NCBI GenBank assembly: GCA_037783545.1
Contig: JBBELK010000454.1
Span: forward strand, 3,100,001 to 3,164,000
Length of the DNA: 64,000 nt
DNA from: Henricia sp. BOLD:AAB3569
Lineage: Eukaryota > Echinodermata > Asteroidea > Spinulosida > Echinasteridae
Direction of reading: 5' to 3'
Shown: piece after piece, positions 44,291 through 53,525 of the stretch
Layout: every line of letters begins with the position of its first letter
Position numbering within the stretch: position 1 is the stretch's first letter
The notes under the pieces: generated by a model
Told to the model about the DNA's origin: nothing
Databases searched by the model: none
What the model saw: the letters and a program-made list of their open reading frames with translations, nothing else
Position numbers and translations under genes: made by a program

Positions 44291-45414
44291 GCATGCACGA
44301 TGTAGTGTGAATGTATCGAAATTACGTGTGAAATTTCCAGATGGTTGTAACTGGTTTGCCTTTGCCGAGATGAGTGGCAATCGACGAGTCTGCCGGTGCT
44401 TCTCGCAGCCAGCAACATTCCCGCTTACGGTCGTCAGGTAAAATGTTAAACTCATCCATCAAAACGGGAATTCAATTGCATTTAATTTCACGGCCGTATG
44501 AACCGGAAGCGACTCATTTAATTGCGTTTGATTCCTACGTATTTGGCGGTTTATGTAGTGAAATTTCAATAAGTCAGAATCTTCGAGCGCAAAATATCAC
44601 AAAACACAAAAATCACAAATGCATGGGCATGTTTTCGCAATCATAACCAGAGACATGTGTCTGACGCCATCATAAGTTCAACCAATGATCGTCTTTGGTT
44701 TTGACGACAGAAGCTTATCATTGGTTAATTGGGCGATTACATCATAAACATGTTTCTAATCATGTTCGCCAAAACAGGCCCCTTTGTCTAACACTGGTCA
44801 ATATAGCTTGGCGTGTTTTCGTGATCATAACACGCTCCATTAATGTTTGATGTTGGAAATCTATATGCAATTTCAACCAGTAGGCCTATCAACATTACCA
44901 AATTTCCTCTAAAATGAGCCACAGCACATGGCACAAGCGAACTGTACCAAAAAATGAAAATAAATGCACCTACTTTGCGTAATGCAAACAGCACGCTGCG
45001 CAACCCCGCTGTAATGGAAACTTACATCCTTAGCGGTTGCTAAGCAAAATGATGTTGTTTCTCCGCGGAAAAACACTTCTGGCTGTAGAAAACAAATCAA
45101 GTGACGTCATGGTTCAAAGTAGACGACACAAGCGGAAGCCGGGAATGCGTCAAAAGTAAAAATCTTTTGTGATACTTGAATGTTTTTGTGCATGCCACTG
45201 GTTTGATAGTTAAACATTTCGAGTTCATCATTAGATTCGTTAAGTTGATATTAATGAAACAAGGTACGTGTGCAAAGCTGCGTACAGATATAGGTATGGT
45301 TAAACAGTATGATGCGCATTGTACGGTGTATATTGCAGCCACAAGTGTCATCTTCAGTGGGTGATTGATACTATTTGCTATCGCCCGGTGCAGATAATTG
45401 TTCTCATTCGTGGT
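44291..45414. other. Intergenic between RING and GPCR genes; nothing recognised
   Basis: Short open frames on both strands have no similarity I recognise. The TATTGG-type and GTGACGTCATGG (about 45100) motifs lie near the CpG-rich patch that may start the GPCR transcript. Confidence 0.4.
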
Positions 45415-45634
45415 TAGATTTTCGTCAGCGGGTCACGATTCGATGAAATTTCGCCACTCCGAGAGATGTGTTTTCGACGGAACGTAGTCGAATCGAAACC
45501 GGAGGCCGGGACGAAGTAAAGCGTTGATCGGGCGACGGGGCGTCGCCTTTTTGAGAACGCCGCTGCCTGCATCAGTTTTTGCGCAGATTGGAATTTGCGC
45601 TGACGAACAATATATTGCGGCCGAGTTGGTTTTG
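45415..45634 (+). promoter_or_regulatory. Candidate CpG-rich first (untranslated) exon of the GPCR gene
   Basis: This island of CpG-rich sequence in AT-rich DNA ends in a strong donor, TTTG|GTAAGT, at 45634/45635. A matching pyrimidine-rich acceptor (TCTCACTTTACC followed by ATATTTCAG) ends at 46864, only 16 nt before the GPCR start codon. The simplest reading is a non-coding first exon joined over a 1.2-kb intron. The upstream limit of the exon is a guess. Confidence 0.45.
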
Positions 45635-45679
45635 GTAAGTGTTCAATTTTTAACATGGATTTCAAATTAAAGCCATTAC

Positions 45680-45995
45680 ATTTTGCAGTTGTTTACTGTT
45701 ACTTCACGACTAAAAGTGTTGATAGCATGACAATGGTAACAAACACCACATGATTTTTCGCGATAAAATGGTATCTTTGTGGGAGAAATTGCCAACTGAA
45801 GGTGCTTTAAAAATTGTCCGCCGACAATTCTTTTTAAAAATTCATCAACAGAAAAACCTGCCATGAATTTTTCAGGTTTTCTGAAGTATTACTGCATCTA
45901 TGTGGCTGACATTTCGGTGGCATTTTATCAACATTATTCTTTAGTTATGTAATACCATTGTTCCTGGTTTTAAAGATTCTCCAATCTTGTGATCT
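45680..45995. mobile_element. Single arm of the paired-arm foldback family
   Basis: The order ACGACTAAAAGTGTTGATAG, ACAAACACCACATGATTTTT, GTGGGAGAAATTGCCAACTG, TTTTTCAGGTTTTCTGAAGT and TGCATCTATGTGGCTGA matches the left arm plus centre of 52431-53234. It lies in the putative 5' intron of the GPCR gene. Confidence 0.6.
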
Positions 45996-46586
45996 GCCTC
46001 TAAAACCAAACAGCTCGTTGGTAGAAATTTACCCTTGCAACAAAAACGGAAATCAACTACTCTGATAAAAAAAGCTTATTATTTGTTTCGTCAGTAACCC
46101 TGACTGCATCAGCCGAGTCCGTAAAACTGCCCTCAGCTCGACCTGCGATTCTCTTGCGCCGCGACGGAACACTCGGCACCAAGCAAAATAATAACGCTCG
46201 GGTCACAAAACTGAACAAATCGTGTGAGTATCGCCGAACAAGCGGCAACTCAACACAAAATAATCGCAACCATGCTCATGGCACGCATGATGGCGTGATT
46301 TTCCCGCACGCTGATTGGCTGAAGAGAAACCGGATGCACGCGTCAGGCGCGATCTTGTTTTCTTCCATAGAACTTAGCTGTGTCGATCGGCATCAAGTCG
46401 CAAAAGTTGAACATGTTTGACTCTTACGACTATTTATTTTTTTGAGCTACACATATGTCTCAAAACAATCGCCGACTACTTTGATGCCGACGGGCATAGC
46501 TCATGCGCAGCTTGGTCACAAAAAGCCAGTCTCCGACTGTTCTGTGTCGTCGCAGGAACGACCTGAGAGCAGCTCAAGAGCCGCCG

Positions 46587-46609
46587 AGGCAGAGTGTGTC
46601 ACTCTGCCT
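46587..46609 (+). other. 10-bp hairpin, copy 1
   Basis: AGGCAGAGTG-TGT-CACTCTGCCT is a perfect inverted repeat with a 3-nt loop. It lies upstream of the GPCR gene, inside its putative 5' intron, and recurs at 50217-50239. Confidence 0.6.
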
Positions 46610-46863
46610 GAAGTGCCCCTGGACCTGGACGAGATCACTGTAATGAAACAGTATTGAAAGCGATTCCAAACGGATTAGTTATCAGTTTATTGTATTCAAC
46701 AAACTTATGTTCTTATCAAAAATTGATCTTTTAGGAAAATTGTGTTTCTTTTTTGGGAAGTAAAAAATATACCAATTCGAAGAACAATATCTCGTCACCG
46801 AGTTAAAACGTGCGGTACACCCCAAATCACAATATTTTTTTCTCACTTTACCTCAATATTTCA

Positions 46864-46880
46864 GTTGAACTGGAGAAACC
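46864..46880 (+). promoter_or_regulatory. 3' splice site just upstream of the GPCR start
   Basis: A pyrimidine-rich run followed by TTTCAG ends at 46864. It sits 16 nt before the GPCR ATG, so the whole coding region would lie in one exon. It would also explain the lack of an obvious core promoter immediately upstream. Confidence 0.5.
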
Positions 46881-48062
46881 ATGGGCTTGTCTTACGTCGT
46901 GGAACCCGCAACCAACAAAACATTCTTCACCTATTTCTCGGAATTTGACAAAACATGGCCGACGAGTTATATCCTGGACAACGTCATCTTGGGGGTGTTG
47001 TTCGGCGTGGCTCTAGGAGGAAACCTTCTCGTCATTTCTTTCTTCGTCCGCTTCAAAGCGATCCGACAGGTCACCAACTTGTTTATAACAAACCTAGCTG
47101 TCTCGGATATGATATTTTCTCTCATGATTCCGTTGGTCATGACCACGAGAGTCACCGAGAACTGGATTTTTGGTGACGTTTTGTGTCACTTGTTGACGAC
47201 AGTTGAGTTTATAAGTGCGATTGTGAGTGTGTGGACCATGGTTCTGATCAGCGTTGACCGGTACCAATCGATAGTAAAGCTACAAGTCCGCAGGGCGACT
47301 CTTAAAAGCACCATGGTCCGTATTTTGTGCGTCTGGATCGGCGCCTTCCTGTTCTCAAGCCCTATTCTTATTTTCTTTCGAACGATCGACTCAACAATCA
47401 CGGAGGGACATCAGGATATCGTGCGAAATGTGACAATCTGCTCTCTCGATTTTCCAGGCCCCGGTTACTTACCGGTGATTTACTCGGTCATTAACATCGT
47501 GGTGGTGTTTATAATTCCACTGACTATAATCACCAGGAATTACCGAGCGATTATGAAGAAGTTTTTCAGCAGCCTTCGGCGTATGCGGGACCACATGGAG
47601 TCGGCACCGGGCCGGCGTAACTCGAGCTCGCTGCGAGCCTCGGCCCACGTGCGGCGCGAAGCCCGCGTCATGCGAATGCTCATCGCGATGGTGACACTCT
47701 TCGTCCTAATGTGGGGTCCCGTAACAATCTTTTTAGTGGCCTTAACAGCCGATTACGGAAACCACTACATCGAATCGTACCATCTGATTATTATGATCAC
47801 TATCACCTACACGAACACAGCCCTCAACCCTGTTTTGTACGGGATACTGAACAAGCAGTACAGGAGCCGCTTCGGGGAGCTTTTCAGTTTGGCACGGTGT
47901 AAGATCTGCGATACTTCAATTCGTGATGAGAATCCCCGTGCTAAATCACGGGCCAGTTTGCGGCAAGTCATACGCACGCTGAGCGGCAGAGAACTCCGGG
48001 ACAGGCGATGCCAAAATGGAGATGGTTGTTGCGATAATATCTGTGAAGAAACACCGTCTTAA
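46881..48062 (+). CDS. FFAR4-like: Class A GPCR, free fatty acid receptor 4 (GPR120)-like, 393 aa, intronless CDS
   Basis: A single open frame with a good start context (ACCATGG) encodes seven hydrophobic segments at about 31-57, 66-90, 99-133, 143-166, 197-223, 262-290 and 300-321. Class A marks are N48 (1.50), D76 (2.50), C102 and C187 (the TM3-ECL2 disulfide), D126-R127-Y128, W278-G-P280 in TM6 and N316-P-x2-Y320. N12 and N183 are in glycosylation sequons. C340 and C343 follow helix 8 and could be palmitoylated; the tail is Arg/Ser/Cys-rich. Resemblance to FFAR4 is visible in TM2 (IPLV-x3-R-x-TE-x-W), the IFFR..ICSL..P segment of TM4-ECL2, MWGP in TM6 and NTALNPVLY in TM7. R90 aligns with the FFAR4 arginine (2.64) reported to contact ligand carboxylates. 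The real ligand is unknown. It should act at the plasma membrane through G proteins. Confidence 0.9.
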   Translation: MGLSYVVEPATNKTFFTYFSEFDKTWPTSYILDNVILGVLFGVALGGNLLVISFFVRFKAIRQVTNLFITNLAVSDMIFSLMIPLVMTTRVTENWIFGDVLCHLLTTVEFISAIVSVWTMVLISVDRYQSIVKLQVRRATLKSTMVRILCVWIGAFLFSSPILIFFRTIDSTITEGHQDIVRNVTICSLDFPGPGYLPVIYSVINIVVVFIIPLTIITRNYRAIMKKFFSSLRRMRDHMESAPGRRNSSSLRASAHVRREARVMRMLIAMVTLFVLMWGPVTIFLVALTADYGNHYIESYHLIIMITITYTNTALNPVLYGILNKQYRSRFGELFSLARCKICDTSIRDENPRAKSRASLRQVIRTLSGRELRDRRCQNGDGCCDNICEETPS

Positions 48063-48193
48063 CAACTTGTGACAGTGGTTGAAATCATTCAATAGGCAGG
48101 ATTGTATTCCTCTCTGCGCTTCGTCTTGCTTCCAATTTACACTGAATCAAGAGTTAGGCCTGTGCTTTTAACTCGGTTAATTGCGAGTAGTAA

Positions 48194-48262
48194 ATTAAAT
48201 AGTACATTTATTATCCATTCTAATTTACTGGCTTAATCGTGGCACCACGAAAACATTAAAGT
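48194..48262 (+). terminator. Candidate poly(A) signals of the GPCR gene
   Basis: Two ATTAAA hexamers occur at about 48194 and 48256, 130-200 nt after the GPCR stop. Either could serve as the variant cleavage signal. No GT-rich downstream element was confidently recognised. Confidence 0.3.
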
Positions 48263-48465
48263 TGCACTGCCCGTGTTTGGGCCGATTTGGGCGTACAATT
48301 TTTTTTTTAAAGCTAAATAGGTATTTTTCTAGAATAGAAAAAGTTATCAGCTTTCATTTGGTACCAAGAACGTAAAAATCCGTCAAGGGTTAATGCCAGT
48401 CGATTAAAAACAAGAAATGATTAAATGGCTGGCAGGTCATTTAATCGATAGGGTTATGACGTAAA

Positions 48466-48545
48466 TGTACATGTGCGCGTACATGTGTACATTGTACACA
48501 TACTATGTACATATGAGCGTACGCGCACATGTACAACATGTGAAG
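48466..48545. repeat. TACATGTG/GTACGCGC imperfect palindrome
   Basis: TGTACATGTGCGCGTAC and GTACGCGCACATGTACA are perfect 17-bp arms about 40 bp apart. The loop holds smaller TGTACA palindromes. It lies about 400 bp after the GPCR stop. Confidence 0.65.
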
Positions 48546-50141
48546 CACGTTTCAAGAAAAAGGCTTGTATCTCCAATTCCCGACGTCGGAAATTTAAGTT
48601 TTTGATATTTTTCGTTACAGAGACACGTAAGCTTTCTAAATTCGTTCGCTTGTGTAAATTAATTTTTTTTAATCCTTTCACCGAAACACGGGCAATGCAA
48701 CTTTAAGTATTTGCAGCAACTTCCAATTTTAGTATAGAAGTTGACTTTGTTTTTGATGAAAAAATGAAATGTTTATCCCGCCGAAACATTTATCATATAA
48801 CAGTGCGGCATTTATCAAATTTTCTCAAAGGTCAGCATGTTTTCACTTTAAAACATAATAAAAATTAAGCAACGTTCTTTGTAAAAAAAAAGTTAACTAC
48901 TCGCGATTACTCGAGTAAGTATTGTTCCCGCAAATAATCGAGTAATAAAAGTCACTGATAGCACAACACTAATCCAACGAAACCATCATTTATAGCCGCT
49001 AATTCGTTCCTTCTTTTACCAGGCTTGTTGGGATAAAATGAGTTGCAACAAACCAGTCTATAGAGCACTAAAGTGAAAATGTCACCCTTTGTGTGTTGCC
49101 AAGGTTTTTTTTTTTATTTGCGCAATCCTTCCAACTTTGAGCAAAAGAGTTGAGTGTTTTGCTAAAACACAGACCATGGACCAAAATATACATGCAATAA
49201 GAAGCAAGATTATCACCCAAAATTTACTTTTAACCGAAGGTGGTTTTCTTAAAAAAAAAAGTCCAGTGCACGGGACTTTTTTACCATTCACTTGTACACA
49301 AAATCCATATATAGATTTTCAAGGTTTTCTGAAGCATTGATGCACCTAAGTAGCTAAAATTTTCTCAGGCTAGTTTACTAACATTCTTCCTTAGATATGT
49401 TACACTCTTATATTCCACGAATCTGTAAAAAGTTTTACCTTGCAAATGATACATAGGGCCTTTAACCCCATTTGCTCCATCCTTTGGATGGGATGTAGCC
49501 CCAGGGTTTCTGGCTTGGCTGCCCAAGGCGCCACCCAGCACCCACATAGGTATCTTCATGCGTCCGTCATTCATGATAGTTGTAAAGCGCACTAAGATGT
49601 TGCCAAACATGGAATGTGCCATTATAAGAACTGCATATTACTATTATAATTATTAAATAAAAAACTACCCCGTATGAGATTTTTCGTGTACAGAATACAT
49701 GTACTTCACCTTTTTCAAAGGCAAGTGTACATCTTAAATAAATGAAAGATCTCATTACTTGATTTTTGTACATATACATATATAGCAATGCATGACAAAA
49801 ATGACTTTTTAGACCTGTAGCATTTTATGCATCCAGCTGCAATATATAAAGCTTTCAATGGTGGATCATAAGGCCTATTCTAGGTTATAAGCAAATGCGC
49901 GGTTTCATACTTTGACTATAAATACCTAATACTATGCCACAATAAGCTGCATTGAAAATGGTTGAAAGAGCCATAACACGAAAAACACTGTTCCCATTAT
50001 AGTCAAAACAAATGGAACTAATATATCACACTACGCTACGCTACCTCTCTTGAACCAAGATAAATATAGTTGAAAAAAACACAAGGAAACGAATTATACT
50101 CAATCTGACCGAAAGATCGAGGAGTCTGCGAGATGTAACAT
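48546..50141. other. Convergent intergenic region of GPCR and MAN2B2 genes
   Basis: It contains a single arm of the paired-arm foldback family at about 49325-49470 and a fragment of SINE family B at about 49462-49500 (TTTGCTCCATCCTTTGGATG). A GTCACCCTTTGTGTGTTGCC phrase at 49081 is shared with 28745, 54122 and 59370. No gene is seen. Confidence 0.5.
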
Positions 50142-50147
50142 TTTATT
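50142..50147 (-). terminator. Candidate poly(A) signal of the MAN2B2 gene
   Basis: On the minus strand this is AATAAA, about 610 nt past the MAN2B2 stop. It is the first AATAAA seen downstream on that strand. Support is positional only. Confidence 0.25.
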
Positions 50148-50216
50148 GGTCAGTAACGTGCATGACCACCTTTTGTGGCAGAGCTGACTGTACCGGCCCC
50201 CTCGTAAGAGCCTCTG

Positions 50217-50239
50217 AGGCAGGGTGTGCCACTCTGCCT
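50217..50239 (+). other. 10-bp hairpin, copy 2
   Basis: It is the same hairpin as 46587-46609 with an A-to-G change that keeps pairing as G-U. Flanking bases (AGAGCC before, TGCCTGAAG after) are also shared, so the two are copies. It lies in the convergent interval between the GPCR and MAN2B2 genes. Confidence 0.55.
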
Positions 50240-50758
50240 GAAGAGCCTCCCTGAGCTTCTGCATTTCTAGGGCTGTTTAGGGGATGTGCGTATCCAAAGG
50301 ACAAGTTCAACCTGGTTGAAAACCCCCCAAAATTGGTTTTCTAAGAGCCCTTTAACTATTATTTTTTCTGATGCAGAGAACAAAATTGTATAAATTTGTG
50401 AAAAATGCCGTTTTCATACGAACATTTTTTTGACAGTAATTGTTTTGACAGTAATTGTTCGATAACTAAACATTGTACGATTTTTTTGTTGATGTCTCAA
50501 TTGAAAGCGAATAACTTTTAGATTTTTAGAAAAATATAAATTAGGTGCCACACACAGACAAAAATCCTTCAAATCATGTCACACTCCATGATAAAAAGGA
50601 GATAGTGGGACAAGCACTGCAATAATTCCAGTATTCAGTACACACAAAATAATAAACTGCAATAACATATAAACAAGCAAAAGAATTTAGAAATTGGAAA
50701 ACACTGATTTTGTCCAAACTGAAAACAAAACCTTAAACACTGTCTGGCCTACCATGTC

Positions 50759-53493
50759 TTAAGCACTCTTCTTGAACGTGATCAAGAAGGTCTTGATTTC
50801 TTGAGGATTTAGCGTGATGTTAACTGCTGCAACAGAATCAGCAGTCACTTTTGTGGACGAGGCGCCTGATTTAAAAGAAAAAAGGTATTACACATTAGTT
50901 TCCCAACTGAGGCTAATTTGATCCCAAGAAACAACTTGGGATGTGTGCCAAATTCGCTATCCGGGATGAAATACACGAAAAATTACCACGCCCTTTTAAA
51001 GATGGCCACGCCCCTTTGTTCATCAGAAGTGCTACTTCCGACATAGCTGTATCTACTGAACTGATATAAGCTAATTTGACCCCGAGGAACAACTTGGGAT
51101 GTGTCCCAAAATCGTTACCTGGGGAGAAATACCCGAAAATGTCCACGCCTTTTTAAAAAATGACCAACACCCCTCTATTATGCGACATGCTACTTCCAAC
51201 ATATGGGTGTATTTCAAACTCCAAGTTGCTTAAAATGTTCAAAATTATAATTTGATATTTTGTGGGAAAAACGTTTGGTCAACCTATTGCCATCTGCCTA
51301 CATGCAGAAAATTACAGCAAAGTTAAATAACGGTCTCCTTTCAAGGCTGCAGCTAGGTCCTAAACCTCGGGCATGAAACTTTCAATGCGCTGATGAGCAA
51401 CTGTTCTCGCTGAATTGTCTTGGCTGAAGTCTACTGCAAGGAGGTCGATGTGGCATCATTGCACCCAAAATTAGTTTCATCAAAAATTGAACATTCCACG
51501 TTTTACTTAAACTGGTGCCTTCAGCATGAGGAGACTGTGCCTTTTAGTACATTTTGTTTGCCAAAATCACAAAAGAAAAAAAAAGTATCTAGAACGAAAC
51601 TAGACTAAAACATGATGAATTCTGACTGTATCAGAAAATAGAAGTTACCTTGTTTCATGGGAGAACTGTCTTTGACCAGCCAGGTCCAGCGTTTAACTTG
51701 ACTGGCCGGCCAGATGGCCGTTAAACTCCTTTCACTCACACTCGCTATGGTGCCAAATGGGGACAGGTATTTCTGAATAACAAAAGAATGGACATGTTCA
51801 AATTTAAAAACTGATGACGTAATGTTCAGGTTTCAGAGAGACCGCCAAAGCAATAGTTGTTGCATTCTAAATTCTGGCAATGAACAAGAGAAGCGACTCA
51901 AACCACTTGGTTTCGGATCCTTTCAGTTAAGAATCGTGCCTCGCAGTCTGATCCACATCTTATCATGATCATAGGAGCATTTACATACAGTCTGTGATCC
52001 TGAGTTTGAGATCTGATCCCAGGTTTGGGATCTGATACTGGGTTTGACATCTGATCCTAGGTTTGGGATCTGATCCACATCTGTTCATGATCACAGGAGC
52101 ATTTACATGTAGTCTGTGGTCTGGATCTGATCCCGGGTTTGGGATCTGATCCCAGGTTTGGGATTTGATCCCGGGTTTGGGGATCAAGTGTAAACACGGC
52201 AAAAATTGTGTATGGCCAGAAAATGTTGGGTTATGTACTCACAGCCAGGTCTATGGTGACGGGCAGAGAAAGTTTGGGGTGTTCATCTTTCTCATAGAGA
52301 TGTTGAAGGCGAAGAAGCAATCTGTTAAGATTGGGTGTGTCTCGCAGGGTGTCATATTTCCCTTGTTTCACTGTGAAAAATAAAATATGTAATGAGATGA
52401 AAATACTTGGTAGTAGCTCATTCAAACGTAGAGTATATTATTTGCAGTGACCCCAACTTTTTGTAACGAGTTGACAAGAAAAACCTTACTTAAAGTGTTA
52501 ATAACAATGGTACCAAACACCACATGATTTTATTTCAGTCCAAAATGGTATTTTGTGTGAGAAATTAACAACTAAAGGTGGTTTTCTAAATAAAATAAAA
52601 TTTTGGCAAAATACTTTTTTACCATTCAACTCAACACAAAAACCATACATGGATTTTTCAAGTTTTCAGAAGCACCTACGAGGCTGAAATGTCTACAGGG
52701 CAGTTTTAATAACATAGGCTTCTAATCACGAGTGGAAATAACGCCCCTTTTAACAGTTTAATGTGTTCTACCTTTAAATAACCAATATTTCTGAGAAAAC
52801 ACTAAAAGTATTCTGCTGAACATCTGCTGATGAGAGTGACCACTTTTGCTTGCTGAACTAGAGAAGGGATATTTAAAGACGGATTACGATTGCAAAACTT
52901 TTAAAAACAGGAACAACGTAACAGCATTACATACCTAAAGAAATAAAACGACCTTGTAGAAATTTCAGCCACATAGATGCAGTAATACTTCAGAAGACCT
53001 TTTAAATATCCATGCATGGTTTTTATGTTGAATGATTGGTAAAAAACAAAATTGTCTTAAAAAACACCTTTAATTGATAATTTCTCCCACAAAGGTACCA
53101 TTTTACACGGCGAGGAAAAATCATGTGGTGTTGGTTACCATTGCTACCAACACTTTTAGTCAGATTTTTCTTGTCAACTCGTGAAGTAAAATTTTGGGTA
53201 ACTGCAAATGATGTATTAGAGCTTCAAAACAGATGTGACAGGCCCAAAGTTGAACAGGTTATTCTGTTACGGCCGAGATTTACAGTAAAAAATGTATAGG
53301 ATAGTGTTCTAAATGGCTTGCAGTTTAGCTACCGTGGAATGCTTCGTTGGACTTTAGCACAAGGTCCGAATGTATTAGAGCAGCACTGTGCATTATGCAC
53401 TTAGCCTAATGGATACTGAAATGAAATGCTGGGGGTTAACTAAGGGAATAAATGTACACAGAGAGTCCAACCTCGTTAAAAAGAGGACGTTGG

Positions 53494-53525
<32 letters not shown>

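Noticed and set aside
46442-46657. 71-codon plus-strand frame before the GPCR
   Set aside because: It lies in the putative 5' intron, overlaps the repeated hairpin at 46587-46609 and has no known similarity.
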